Part shown: positions 35,685 to 44,589 of the stretch, piece after piece
Layout: each line of letters begins with the position of its first letter
Position numbering within the stretch: position 1 is the first letter of the stretch
NCBI GenBank assembly: GCA_964425315.1
Contig: CAYRNB010000002.1
Location: forward strand, 28,096-92,095
Length of the DNA stretch: 64,000 nucleotides
Reading direction: 5' to 3'
DNA from: Rhodoblastus sp964425315
GTDB taxonomy: Bacteria > Pseudomonadota > Alphaproteobacteria > Rhizobiales > Beijerinckiaceae
The notes under the pieces: generated by a model
The model's database searches: none
The model's input: only the letters and a program-made list of their open reading frames with translations
What the model was told of the DNA's origin: nothing
Position numbers and translations under genes: made by a program

Positions 35685-37505
35685 ATGAAACTTCGCAATA
35701 TCGCCATCATCGCCCACGTCGACCACGGTAAGACCACGTTGGTCGATCAATTGCTTCGTCAATCCGGCGCGTTTCGTGAAAACCAGCGTGTCGCCGAGCG
35801 CGTAATGGATTCCAACGATCTCGAAAAAGAGCGCGGCATCACCATCCTTGCGAAAGCCACGTCGATCGTCTGGAAAGACACGCGCATTAATATTGTCGAT
35901 ACGCCCGGCCATGCCGATTTCGGCGGAGAGGTCGAACGCATTCTGTCGATGGTCGATGGCGCCATTGTTTTGGTCGATGCTGCGGAAGGTCCTATGCCGC
36001 AGACAAAATTTGTTGTTGGCAAGGCGCTGAAAATCGGTCTCAAACCGATCGTCGCCATCAATAAGGTCGACAAGCCCGATGCACGGCCAAGCCAGGTGAT
36101 CAACGAAGTTTTCGATCTCTTCGCTGCTTTGGATGCGGATGACGAACAACTCGACTTCCCCATTCTCTACGGATCGTCAAAACAGGGATGGATGGCGGAA
36201 AGCCCGGACGTCCCGGCCAAGGACATGTCGGCCTTGTTCGATCTTGTTCTCGATCATGTCCCAGAGCCCCAGCTCGAAAGCGGCGGCTTCCGCATGCTGG
36301 GCACTTTGCTCGAATCCAATCCGTATCTCGGCCGCATCATTACCGGCCGCATTTTTTCTGGCTCGGTTAGGCCCAACCAAACAGTAAAGGTTCTCGACCG
36401 GTCGGGCGCTGTCATTGAACAGGGACGCATTTCGAAGATTCTTGCATTTCGCGGCATTGAACGTCAGCCGATCGACGCGGCCGAGGCAGGCGACATTGTC
36501 GCTATTGCCGGTCTCGAAAAATTCAATGTCGCCGACACGCTCTGTGCGCCCGACGTCACCGAGCCCCTACAGGCCCAACCTATCGATCCGCCAACTCTTT
36601 CGATGACTTTCCTCGTGAATGATTCACCGCTCGCCGGCACCGAAGGCGACAAAGTCACCAGCCGCGTGATCCGCGATCGTCTCTACCGGGAAGCGGAGGG
36701 GAACGTCGCTCTCAAGATCGAAGACTCGCCGGGATCAGATTCCTACATAGTCTCGGGTCGCGGCGAGTTGCAGCTGGCGATACTGATTGAAACCATGCGC
36801 CGCGAGGGCTTCGAGCTTGGCATTTCGCGACCTCGGGTTGTCTTCCAAAAGGGTGAAGACGGATCGCGGCTCGAACCGATCGAAGAGGTTATGATCGACG
36901 TCGATGAAGAATATTCTGGCGTCGTCGTCCAAAAAATGTCCGAGCGAAAGGCGGAAATGATGGAGATGCGACCATCCGGCGGCAACCGCCTCCGTCTCGT
37001 CTTCCACGCGCCAACGCGCGGCCTTATCGGCTATCAAGGAGAATTGCTTACCGATACGCGCGGCACGGCGATCTTGAACCGCGTATTCCACAATTATGCG
37101 CCTTACAAAGGCGACATTGCGCGCCGACGCAACGGGGTCTTAATCTCCACTGACGCCGGCGAAGCGGTGGCTTACGCCATGTGGAACCTCGAAGATCGCG
37201 GTCCGATGATGATCGAACCGGGATGGAAGGTTTACCCCGGCATGATCGTTGGCCAACACACGCGCGAAAATGACCTGGAAGTCAATGTGCTTAAAGGCAA
37301 GAAGTTGACCAACGTTCGCGCCGCAGGCAAGGATGAGGCCGTCAAACTGACGCCGCCGATCCGCATGACGCTGGAAAAATCGCTTGCCTTTATTGAGGAC
37401 GACGAACTCGTTGAAGTCACGCCTAAATCGATACGGTTGCGCAAAGCCATTCTTGACCCGAACGATCGAAAGCGCGCGGAGAGGGCCAGAGAACAGGTTG
37501 CCTAG
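35685..37505 (+). CDS. typA: Ribosome-associated GTPase TypA/BipA
   Basis: Translational GTPase needed for ribosome assembly and growth under stress. The 606-aa protein has G1 IIAHVDHGKTTLVDQLL (residues 8-24), switch II DTPGHADFGGEVERI, NKVD in VAINKVDKPDARP, EF-G-like domains, and the BipA C-terminal domain near DRKRAERAREQ. The ATG at 35685 gives the conserved MKLRNIAIIAHVDHG; 51 upstream codons are open but unconserved. Confidence 0.97.
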   Translation: MKLRNIAIIAHVDHGKTTLVDQLLRQSGAFRENQRVAERVMDSNDLEKERGITILAKATSIVWKDTRINIVDTPGHADFGGEVERILSMVDGAIVLVDAAEGPMPQTKFVVGKALKIGLKPIVAINKVDKPDARPSQVINEVFDLFAALDADDEQLDFPILYGSSKQGWMAESPDVPAKDMSALFDLVLDHVPEPQLESGGFRMLGTLLESNPYLGRIITGRIFSGSVRPNQTVKVLDRSGAVIEQGRISKILAFRGIERQPIDAAEAGDIVAIAGLEKFNVADTLCAPDVTEPLQAQPIDPPTLSMTFLVNDSPLAGTEGDKVTSRVIRDRLYREAEGNVALKIEDSPGSDSYIVSGRGELQLAILIETMRREGFELGISRPRVVFQKGEDGSRLEPIEEVMIDVDEEYSGVVVQKMSERKAEMMEMRPSGGNRLRLVFHAPTRGLIGYQGELLTDTRGTAILNRVFHNYAPYKGDIARRRNGVLISTDAGEAVAYAMWNLEDRGPMMIEPGWKVYPGMIVGQHTRENDLEVNVLKGKKLTNVRAAGKDEAVKLTPPIRMTLEKSLAFIEDDELVEVTPKSIRLRKAILDPNDRKRAERAREQVA

Positions 37506-37587
37506 ACTCCGATCTCTATCATTTCGGCCCGATTTGAGGTTCTGTCTACCTGGCCAGCACGACGGAATTACGGAGTTTTACGCCTAG

Positions 37588-38889
37588 ATGGAACGGACGC
37601 TCGATCGATTTGAAATTGGCCAAGACGCCCGACGATTAAGGATAGATACTCTATCTAGGTTACGGTGGTTAGCATTATTAGGACAGTTACTTACGGTACT
37701 TATCACCGTATTTATTCTACGGTTTTCTCTACCACTAGAAATTTGTTTTTTTGTTATAGGTATTTCAGCGTTATTGAATTTTATTATTCAGTTACGAGCA
37801 CCGAAGAGTTTGCGTTTGACGGATAAGCAAGCGACGGCCCTGTTAGCTTTCGATGTTTTACAACTTGCTGCGTTGCTTTATTTTACAGGAGGACTCGAAA
37901 ATCCTTTTGCCATGTTATTTCTTGCACCGGTGACTATCGCGGCAATGTCCCTTCCTATACCACAAATCCTATTAATTGGCGTTCTGGCGGCGCTTGCAGC
38001 CAGCATCCTTGGCGTCGAACATTGGCCATTGCCTTGGTATCATGGGCAAACCGTCAGCCTTCCTCTGCTTTACAGATTTGGATTATGGACGGCGATTCTC
38101 GTCGCGAGCGCTTTTATTGGGGCTTATGCCTCGCGAGTGGCCCGCGAAGCGCGCGCCTTAAGCCAGGCATTGACTGCGACGGAATTGGCTTTGGAAAGGG
38201 AGAATCACCTTTCGCAGCTCGATGGACTTGCCGCCGCGGCGGCGCACGAGCTTGGAACGCCGCTCGCCACGATCGCGCTTGTGACGCGCGAGTTGAGCAA
38301 CGCCGATTTTTCTCCCGAATTTTCAGAGGACCTGACTTTGCTGACTCAGGAGGTCAAACGTTGCCGGGCCATTCTCGGGCGATTAACGTCGCTTGCAACT
38401 GAAGACCAGCAGCCTTTCGGACGAAGTAAACTTAGTGTTTTGCTGGAACAGATTGTCGAGCCCCACAGGCAGCCGTCTGTGGAAATCCGAATCGATGCAA
38501 AAGGCGAAGGCGCCGAACCTCTTCTGACGCAAAACCCTGCGATCATCTACGGCCTTGGCAATTTCATCGAAAATGCCGTTGATTTTGCTAAAACTTCGAC
38601 GATCATTGAAGCTCTGTGGTCGGTGGATTCTGTTCGGATCGTCATCCTCGACGATGGTCCAGGCTTTTCGATTGAAGTCGCGAACAGGATTGGCGATCCT
38701 TATGTCACCAGCCGCGCCGACCGTCGCATGAAACGCGACAAACATTCGGGCCTGGGGCTCGGCGTGTTCATTGCTAAGACTTTGCTGGAACGAACAGGAG
38801 CTCATATCAAATTTTCAAACCGTGAAATTGGCGGGGCAAAGATACAGCTAGACTGGGAGCGCCGTCTGTTCGAAAGCCCGGACACCTGA
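37588..38889 (+). CDS. regB: Redox sensor histidine kinase RegB/PrrB
   Basis: Membrane sensor kinase of the global redox system that controls respiration, carbon fixation and related functions. The 433-aa protein has six hydrophobic helices (about 25-195), the quinone-site motif GGLENPFAML, the H-box AAAAHELGTPLATIALV with the phospho-His near residue 215, the redox-active Cys in EVKRCRAILGRL, and ATPase boxes ENAVDFAK, DDGPGFS and HSGLGLGVFIAKTLLER. Codons 16-130 use many TTA, CTA, GTA and ATA, unlike the rest. No senC lies between it and regA. Confidence 0.95.
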   Translation: MERTLDRFEIGQDARRLRIDTLSRLRWLALLGQLLTVLITVFILRFSLPLEICFFVIGISALLNFIIQLRAPKSLRLTDKQATALLAFDVLQLAALLYFTGGLENPFAMLFLAPVTIAAMSLPIPQILLIGVLAALAASILGVEHWPLPWYHGQTVSLPLLYRFGLWTAILVASAFIGAYASRVAREARALSQALTATELALERENHLSQLDGLAAAAAHELGTPLATIALVTRELSNADFSPEFSEDLTLLTQEVKRCRAILGRLTSLATEDQQPFGRSKLSVLLEQIVEPHRQPSVEIRIDAKGEGAEPLLTQNPAIIYGLGNFIENAVDFAKTSTIIEALWSVDSVRIVILDDGPGFSIEVANRIGDPYVTSRADRRMKRDKHSGLGLGVFIAKTLLERTGAHIKFSNREIGGAKIQLDWERRLFESPDT

Positions 38890-39057
38890 CGGAACGCTCG
38901 TCTTGCGATAGCGGTCGCTCTAGCCTCCTTGATCCAATAAACGAAGATCGCGTCAGCTCGAACGCGCGGTTCCGGGACATAAATTCAGAAATTCAGATGA
39001 AAATATTTGACTCGATATGATAGTGAATAGCTTGATTGGACCCGGAAGGGGGAAAAG

Positions 39058-39648
39058 ATGGACGAACCGTCACGATCGGAAGGGCATGCCCGTCCTAATG
39101 AAGCAGCGGCGCTGTTCCAACGAGACAAGACATTGCTAATCGTCGACGACGACAAGCCCTTCTTGAATCGTTTGACCAAAGCCATGACGTTGCGCGGTTT
39201 TCAGGTCACTACGGCGGAAACCGTTGCGGAAGGCCTTGCGGCTCTGCAAAGCGCCGCGCCGGCCTTTGCTGTTATCGACATGCGTCTCGCCGACGGAAAT
39301 GGTCTGGACGTCATAAGTGAACTTAAAGCGAAACGCCCCGATGCTCGTGGAATTATTCTTACTGGGTATGGCAATATCTCCTCAGCCGTCATCGCCATCA
39401 AGCTTGGGGCGTTTGATTATCTTGCCAAACCGGCAGACGCTGACGAAATATTCCATGCTTTGCTTAATTGCAACGTTGTCGCCCCAGGCGATGCGCCTGA
39501 AAATCCTATGTCGGCGGAAAGGGTTCGTTGGGAGCATATCCAACGAATTTATGAACTTTGTCAGAGAAACGTCTCAGAAACGGCGCGTCGGTTGAATATG
39601 CATCGGAGAACGTTGCAGCGAATTCTAGCGAAGCGCGCGCCACGTTGA
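39058..39648 (+). CDS. regA: Response regulator RegA/PrrA/ActR
   Basis: Cognate regulator of RegB. The 196-aa protein has the receiver domain (LLIVDDDKPFLNRL, phospho-Asp in FAVIDMRLADGNG, Lys in FDYLAKPAD), the characteristic Pro-rich linker, and a Fis-type helix-turn-helix NVSETARRLNMHRRTLQRIL at the C-terminus. A strong Shine-Dalgarno (GGAAGGGGG) precedes the ATG. The 168 bases after regB allow separate transcription. It is convergent with hemJ, six bases apart. Confidence 0.96.
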   Translation: MDEPSRSEGHARPNEAAALFQRDKTLLIVDDDKPFLNRLTKAMTLRGFQVTTAETVAEGLAALQSAAPAFAVIDMRLADGNGLDVISELKAKRPDARGIILTGYGNISSAVIAIKLGAFDYLAKPADADEIFHALLNCNVVAPGDAPENPMSAERVRWEHIQRIYELCQRNVSETARRLNMHRRTLQRILAKRAPR

Positions 39649-39654
39649 AAACGT

Positions 39655-40074
39655 TTACGGTTTTATTATAACCATTGAAACAATGAAAATCATCAATATA
39701 GTCGGAACTTCGTTTATAACTCTAAAGAATAATTGTGAGTTTTTATTTTTGTCATGAAAAAATCTATTTTGTAATACGACGAAATAAATGTGGGTTACAG
39801 TCATGAGAACGACGAAAACTAATTTCGTTTTAAACCACCCTGCGTGAAAGAAACCACTTTCCGTCCCCATCCAAAGGCCGCTAGCCCAAGCCACGATCAT
39901 GGCGGGGTTCATTATCCCCCGAAGCAATCGCCGTTCCATGATCTTGAACGTTTCGGACTGGACCGATCCTACCTCTGCATCACAGTGGTATACGAATAAT
40001 CTCGGCAGATAGAGCAGCCCAGCCATCCACGAAATTACCGCAAGAACATGAAGCGTCTTAATCCAAAGATACAT
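39655..40074 (-). CDS. hemJ: Protoporphyrinogen IX oxidase HemJ
   Basis: Membrane protoporphyrinogen oxidase of haem synthesis. The 139-aa protein starts MYLWIKTLHVLAVISWMAGL with the conserved His, has LPRLFVYH and RLLRGIMNPAMIVAWASGLWM, then WFKTKLVFVVLMTVTH, matching the family's four-helix layout. The downstream half is rich in A/T-ending codons. It follows hemE by one base, a haem operon. hemH is absent here. Confidence 0.94.
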   Translation of the reverse strand: MYLWIKTLHVLAVISWMAGLLYLPRLFVYHCDAEVGSVQSETFKIMERRLLRGIMNPAMIVAWASGLWMGTESGFFHAGWFKTKLVFVVLMTVTHIYFVVLQNRFFHDKNKNSQLFFRVINEVPTILMIFIVSMVIIKP

Positions 40075-40075
40075 T

Positions 40076-41140
40076 TCAAACCTCTGGCGAGCGTATCTGG
40101 CGAAGAAGAGCCTCGACGTGTTCGACTGGAGTTTGGGGCAATATCCCGTGGCCTAGATTAAAAATATGAGCCCGATCACGATAAGCAGCGAGGATTTCTC
40201 TTACGCCGTTCGTTTGCGCCACGCCGCCAACAACTAATGCCAAAGGATCTAAATGTCCTTGTAGCACCACGTTGCTCGGGATGGATTCCTTCGCCCATTT
40301 GGGATCGATCGCCGTATCCAAACTAAGCGCGTCAGCACCGGTATCGGCCGAGAAAGAAGAGAGGTGGGAACCCCCTCCGCGCGGAAAGGCAATAATTTTC
40401 ACGGACGGATGACGGGTGCGCAGAGCGGAAATGATTCTTGCGACAGGTTCAACGCACCATCGCTGGAACTCAGCAGCTGGCAGGACGCCAGCCCAGGAAT
40501 CGAAGATCTGCACGGCTTCGACGCCAGCCTCGATTTGATATGACAAATAGCGGACCGACGCGTCGACAAGTTTATCGATTAATAATTGGAAGGCGATCGG
40601 GAAACGGTAAGCGAAGAGTCGCGCTGGCGATTGGTCCGGCGTTCCGCGTCCGGCGACCATGTAACTTGCGACGGTCCACGGTGCTCCGCAAAAGCCCAAA
40701 AAGGTCGTTTCTGCAGGAAGAGCGCTCTTGACCCGTTCGATGGTTTCAAAGACTGGGTCAAGCCGGGAAATCGACAATTCGGAAAGCCGATTGACCGCAT
40801 CTGGAGACGTGAAGGCGTCGAGCCTTGGACCTTCGCCGACTTCGAAGGTGACACTTTGTCCGAGCGCGTCGGGTATGACCAGAATGTCGCTGAAAAGGAT
40901 AGCGGCATCGAAGCCAAATCGGCGGATTGGCTGAAGTGTCGCCTCGGTAGCGAGAGCGGGTGTGTAGCAAAAATCCAAAAAATTTTTGGCCTTGGCTCGG
41001 ATTGCCCGATATTCGGGAAGGTAGCGGCCGGCTTGGCGCATGAGCCATACGGGTGGCGTGCGGTTGGGTTGGCCGCTGAGGGCCCGAAGGAATTTTTTCT
41101 CGGTATTTGCGGGAAGTGCGGAATTTTGGGTCGGTGGCAC
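40076..41140 (-). CDS. hemE: Uroporphyrinogen decarboxylase HemE
   Basis: Decarboxylates uroporphyrinogen III to coproporphyrinogen III. The 354-aa protein has the signatures PPVWLMRQAGRYLPEYRAI (residues 30-48) and GFCGAPWTVASYMVAGRG, plus VQIFDSWAG. hemE beside ppsR marks the replication origin in Caulobacter and Rickettsia, and the same pair flanks the noncoding region here. Confidence 0.97.
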   Translation of the reverse strand: MPPTQNSALPANTEKKFLRALSGQPNRTPPVWLMRQAGRYLPEYRAIRAKAKNFLDFCYTPALATEATLQPIRRFGFDAAILFSDILVIPDALGQSVTFEVGEGPRLDAFTSPDAVNRLSELSISRLDPVFETIERVKSALPAETTFLGFCGAPWTVASYMVAGRGTPDQSPARLFAYRFPIAFQLLIDKLVDASVRYLSYQIEAGVEAVQIFDSWAGVLPAAEFQRWCVEPVARIISALRTRHPSVKIIAFPRGGGSHLSSFSADTGADALSLDTAIDPKWAKESIPSNVVLQGHLDPLALVVGGVAQTNGVREILAAYRDRAHIFNLGHGILPQTPVEHVEALLRQIRSPEV

Positions 41141-41527
41141 AAGGGGTATCCTAAATTTAAGGAATCTATTTTTTTTGTTTTTTAGGCTTTGGATTAGCCT
41201 TGTTCCTGTTCATGCACAATTTGTCCCCAAGTTGGGGGACGACTCCTAACTCCATGCGGTTCACGCGGGTGAGCCATTAACGCTTTGTTAAGCATGGCGC
41301 AAGCGATGGAAAACCTCAACGAGGATCGAAATGGGGATTTGGATTATCCCCGTAACGCGTGCTTTTGAGGAAACTGGGACGGGAGATTTAGACAGGATGG
41401 CGCATGTTGAAAAAATATGAAAAAAAGCCAAAAAGGAACGCCAGCGCGGGGTGTTCTTGGCGTTGCGCCCATGAACTCACAGGCCGTTTGTGAGCGATTT
41501 GGCCAACTTGGAAGCAAGGATCGGGTT
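41141..41527. other. Candidate chromosomal replication origin (oriC), hemE-ppsR interval
   Basis: A 387-base interval with the hemE | ppsR (RP001) flanks described for alphaproteobacterial origins. It contains an AT-rich tract with T-runs (41152-41184), GTCCCC/GGGGAC (41223-41240) and GGGGAT/ATCCCC (41333-41351) inverted repeats, weak DnaA-box-like TTGTCCCCA (41221-41229) and TTATCCCCG (41344-41352), each with two mismatches to TTATCCACA, and a CtrA-type site. Hand counts give C above G on the plus strand at 34801-34860 (20 to 16) and G above C at 43261-43320 (22 to 12) and 47101-47160 (25 to 15), consistent with a skew switch between. I found no perfect DnaA box. Confidence 0.6.
41277..41291. 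promoter_or_regulatory. CtrA-type binding motif TTAA-N7-TTAA
   Basis: TTAA-CGCTTTG-TTAA, exact half-sites with 7-base spacing, inside the candidate origin. In Caulobacter, CtrA bound at such sites represses initiation. Confidence 0.6.
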
Positions 41528-42361
41528 GTGAATCGCAATTATTTTCACCTGCACCTTGTTTCGGATTCAACTGGCGAGACCCTTATCGCGGTTGGTCGCG
41601 CCGCAGCGGCCCAATATCAAGGCGTGGTGACTATCGAACATGTCTATCCGTTGATTCGCAATGGCGATCAGTTGGAAAGAGTGATTGCGGAAATCCAATC
41701 GTCTCCAGGGATTGTGCTTTTCACGCTCGTCGATTTAGACCTTGCCGATCGCCTTGAAAATGCGTGCAGCCGGATGGGATCGCCATCTTTATCGGTTTTG
41801 GCTCCAATCCTTGGACTGTTTCAATCTTATCTAGGCGCAGCTTCAACGCCGCGTCCTGGCGCGCAACACATGTTGAATTCGGATTATTTCAAACGGATCG
41901 AGGCGTTGAATTACACGATGATGCACGACGATGGACAATTGTCGGCTGATTTAGAGTCCGCTGATGTTATTCTTCTCGGCGTAAGTCGGACTTCCAAGAC
42001 GCCAACAAGCATTTATCTTGCGAATAGGGGAATAAAGACAGCAAACATTCCATTGATTCCAGGAATACCTGTTCCTGATGTCATTTATAATCTGAAGAAA
42101 CCACTGGTTATCGGTTTATTTGCGTCGCCAGAACGCATCGTGCAGATCAGACAAAATCGGCTTTTGGCGCTCAATGCAGCGGAGGATTCTCCTTATGTCA
42201 ATAGGGATTCGGTATCGGATGAAATTAGTTGGTCTCGCCGCCTTTTTGCGGAGCGAGGTTGGCCGGTTATTGATGTTTCCCGTCGGTCAATTGAGGAAAC
42301 TGCGGCAGCCATTTTGGATCTCTATAGAACGCATTCTATGAAGTTCATCGCGCAAGCATGA
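41528..42361 (+). CDS. ppsR: Pyruvate, water dikinase regulatory protein (PpsR, DUF299)
   Basis: Bifunctional kinase/pyrophosphorylase family that inactivates and reactivates PEP synthase or pyruvate phosphate dikinase. The 277-aa protein has FHLHLVSDSTGETL at the N-terminus and the ADP-binding ADVILLGVSRTSKTPTSIYLANRG. I chose the GTG at 41528 (AAGGA seven bases upstream, family-typical length); ATGs at 41417 and 41471 would extend it into the origin region without ribosome sites. This is the RP001 gene of Rickettsia. maf, often next, is missing. Confidence 0.92.
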   Translation: MNRNYFHLHLVSDSTGETLIAVGRAAAAQYQGVVTIEHVYPLIRNGDQLERVIAEIQSSPGIVLFTLVDLDLADRLENACSRMGSPSLSVLAPILGLFQSYLGAASTPRPGAQHMLNSDYFKRIEALNYTMMHDDGQLSADLESADVILLGVSRTSKTPTSIYLANRGIKTANIPLIPGIPVPDVIYNLKKPLVIGLFASPERIVQIRQNRLLALNAAEDSPYVNRDSVSDEISWSRRLFAERGWPVIDVSRRSIEETAAAILDLYRTHSMKFIAQA

Positions 42362-42419
42362 TTGCTCTGGGAATAATAGTGCGCTGGCAGTTCTGGTAAA
42401 AAGGAATGGGAGGAACGTC

Positions 42420-43277
42420 TTGATTGACTTCGGATTGGCCTGCGTCATTGGTTGGCCGGTTGCTCATAGCCGATCTCCGCTTATTCACAGGTTCTGGCTG
42501 AAGAAATATGGTATAAAAGGTGATTACCGCTTGGAAGTAGTGGCGCCAGCTGAGTTGGGGCTGTTCTTGGAAAAGATGCAGGACGTAGGATATCTCGGGG
42601 CCAATATAACTATTCCGCACAAAGCCCATGCCCTCGACTCTTGCAACGAGGCCAGCGATTTAGCGCGACGTTTGGGGGCTGTGAACACTTTATGGTTTGA
42701 GGATGGCCGGTTATACGGAGACAACACGGATGTCGGCGGCTTCTTGGCCAATCTTGACGAGCAAACTCCCGGCTGGGATTCAAATTGCGGCCGAGCGGTG
42801 GTTTTGGGGGCAGGGGGCGCGGCGCGGGCGATTTTAGCCGGGCTGGCGCAGCGGAATGTCGATTCGGTCGTACTTTTGAACCGAACTGAAGGCCGAGCGG
42901 AAGCTCTAGCGGAGGCGGCGAAGAATTGGGGGCTGAGCGAAATCGTCGTGGCTCGGTTGGGTTCTGACGGCCGGAATCTCTCGGGAGCCAATCTCGTGAT
43001 TAATTCGACCTCGCTGGGCATGGTGGGGCAACCGAGGCTTCAGCTTGATTTATCCAAAGCCTCGCCGGAAGCGGTAGTCTGCGACATTGTGTACGCCCCG
43101 CTCGAAACTGATCTGCTTAAGACGGCGAAAGGGCACGGTCTTCGCACCTGTTCTGGACTCGGCATGCTGCTTCATCAGGCGGTCCCGGGTTTTGAGCATT
43201 GGTTCGGGGTCAGACCGGAGGTTACGGACGAGTTGAGATCCGTAATTGAAGCCGACATAAAGCGAGGACTGTCATGA
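42420..43277 (+). CDS. aroE: Shikimate dehydrogenase AroE
   Basis: NADPH-dependent reduction of 3-dehydroshikimate in aromatic amino acid synthesis. The 285-aa protein has VIGWPVAHSRSPLIHRFWLK, NITIPHKAHALD with the catalytic Lys, DNTDVGG and the nucleotide loop VVLGAGGAARAILAGL. TTG at 42420 with GGGAGG six bases upstream. coaE overlaps its stop by four bases. Confidence 0.96.
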   Translation: MIDFGLACVIGWPVAHSRSPLIHRFWLKKYGIKGDYRLEVVAPAELGLFLEKMQDVGYLGANITIPHKAHALDSCNEASDLARRLGAVNTLWFEDGRLYGDNTDVGGFLANLDEQTPGWDSNCGRAVVLGAGGAARAILAGLAQRNVDSVVLLNRTEGRAEALAEAAKNWGLSEIVVARLGSDGRNLSGANLVINSTSLGMVGQPRLQLDLSKASPEAVVCDIVYAPLETDLLKTAKGHGLRTCSGLGMLLHQAVPGFEHWFGVRPEVTDELRSVIEADIKRGLS

Positions 43278-43861
43278 TCGTGCTCGGGTTGACCGGTTCG
43301 ATCGGAATGGGGAAAACGACGGCGGCGGCTATATTTCGTCAGTTTGGCGTTCCGGTTTTTGACGCAGATGGTTGCGTGCGCAAGCTTTATGAAGGGCCGG
43401 CCGTCGACAGGGTGGAAGCCCTTTTTCCTGGCGTGGCGCAGCTGGGGCGGATCAATCGAAAAGCGCTTGCCGAAAAAGTCTTGGGTGATCCAGAATCGAT
43501 GGCGAAACTTGAGGGGCTAGTTCACCCGTTGGTGACGACGCAGAGGGAGGAATTTCTCTCCAAAGCGCGATCAGCGGGCGCAGAGTTGGCTGTGCTCGAT
43601 TTGCCGTTATTGTTTGAGGTCGGGGCCGGGAAGGCGGTCGACGGTGTCGTCGTTGTGACGGCAAGCGCGGCTGAGCAGCGGTTTCGTGTTTTGTCGCGCC
43701 CAGGAATGAGCGAAAAAAAATTCGAGACCATTCTCGGATTGCAGCTTCCTGATTGGGAGAAGCGGAAACAGGCGCATTTCATAATCGGCACACACTCGAC
43801 GATCGAATCGACAAAGCGTCAAATTAAAACACTAATTTCTGCGTTAAGTTTTTGTGGATGA
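43274..43861 (+). CDS. coaE: Dephospho-CoA kinase CoaE
   Basis: Last step of CoA synthesis. The 195-aa protein has the P-loop LGLTGSIGMGKTTAAAIF (residues 4-21), VFDADGCVRKLYEG, and VLDLPLLFEVGAG. It overlaps aroE by four bases and its stop runs into the dnaQ 5' end; the aroE-coaE-dnaQ order is standard near alphaproteobacterial origins. Confidence 0.96.
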   Translation: MIVLGLTGSIGMGKTTAAAIFRQFGVPVFDADGCVRKLYEGPAVDRVEALFPGVAQLGRINRKALAEKVLGDPESMAKLEGLVHPLVTTQREEFLSKARSAGAELAVLDLPLLFEVGAGKAVDGVVVVTASAAEQRFRVLSRPGMSEKKFETILGLQLPDWEKRKQAHFIIGTHSTIESTKRQIKTLISALSFCG

Positions 43862-43884
43862 TAGCGAGGGAGATGTCAATAGCT

Positions 43885-44589
43885 ATGGGATGCAGGGAAC
43901 TTATAGTTGATACAGAAACGACAGGTCTTGACCCGGAGAACGGGGATAGGATTGTAGAGATTGCAGCGATAGAGCTTATAGATCGGTCATTAACTTCTAA
44001 TATATTCCATCGGTACGTTAATCCGTGTAGAGATATACCAGATTCAGCGTTTAGAGTGCATGGATTATCGTCTGAGTTCCTTAGTGATAAGGAACGATTC
44101 GAAGAAATTATTGATGAATTTCTATTGTTTATTGGCAACGATCAACTCATTGCGCATAATGCAGAATTTGACTTGAGGTTTATTAATGCAGAATTAAAAC
44201 GCAGTTTTCGCTCGCCGCTCGACAGGGGGCGCTTCATCGACACCCTTGTGTTGGCGAGAAGGAAACACCCGGGGGTATCAAATTCGCTGGATTCGCTGTG
44301 CGCGCGTTACGGCATAGACAGAAGTCGGAGGACAAATCACGGGGCATTAATCGATTCGGAAATTTTGGCGGAAGTCTACGTCGAGCTAACGGGTGGCCGC
44401 CAGACCTCATTATCGTTCCCTGCGAGGGCGAACCCTCCTAAAATCGAGGGAAGAATCGGACGAAAGAATTGGATCCAGCGCCAAAACTCGTTGTTATCAG
44501 TGGCCGACGTGGGCAAACATGAAGAATTCGTCGGTACGCTGAACGATCGTCCGCTATGGCGGCGCTATGGTTCATCGGCTGATTCTTAA
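43885..44589 (+). CDS. dnaQ: DNA polymerase III epsilon subunit DnaQ (3'-5' proofreading exonuclease)
   Basis: DEDDh exonuclease of the replicase. The 234-aa protein has ExoI VDTETTGLDPENGDRIVEIA, ExoII AHNAEFDLRFINAEL and ExoIII NHGALIDSEILAEVY. I chose the ATG at 43885 (MGCRELIVDTETTG); upstream ATGs at 43858, which overlaps the coaE stop, and 43873 are possible. GAGGGAG lies 12 bases before 43885. The first 110 codons are markedly A/T-rich compared with the rest. secB, often next, is not here. Confidence 0.94.
   Translation: MGCRELIVDTETTGLDPENGDRIVEIAAIELIDRSLTSNIFHRYVNPCRDIPDSAFRVHGLSSEFLSDKERFEEIIDEFLLFIGNDQLIAHNAEFDLRFINAELKRSFRSPLDRGRFIDTLVLARRKHPGVSNSLDSLCARYGIDRSRRTNHGALIDSEILAEVYVELTGGRQTSLSFPARANPPKIEGRIGRKNWIQRQNSLLSVADVGKHEEFVGTLNDRPLWRRYGSSADS

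Noticed and set aside
43850..43860. TGTGGATGA at the end of coaE, one base from a DnaA box
   Set aside because: A single copy inside coding sequence; insufficient as an origin element, although it lies within 3 kb of the origin candidate.
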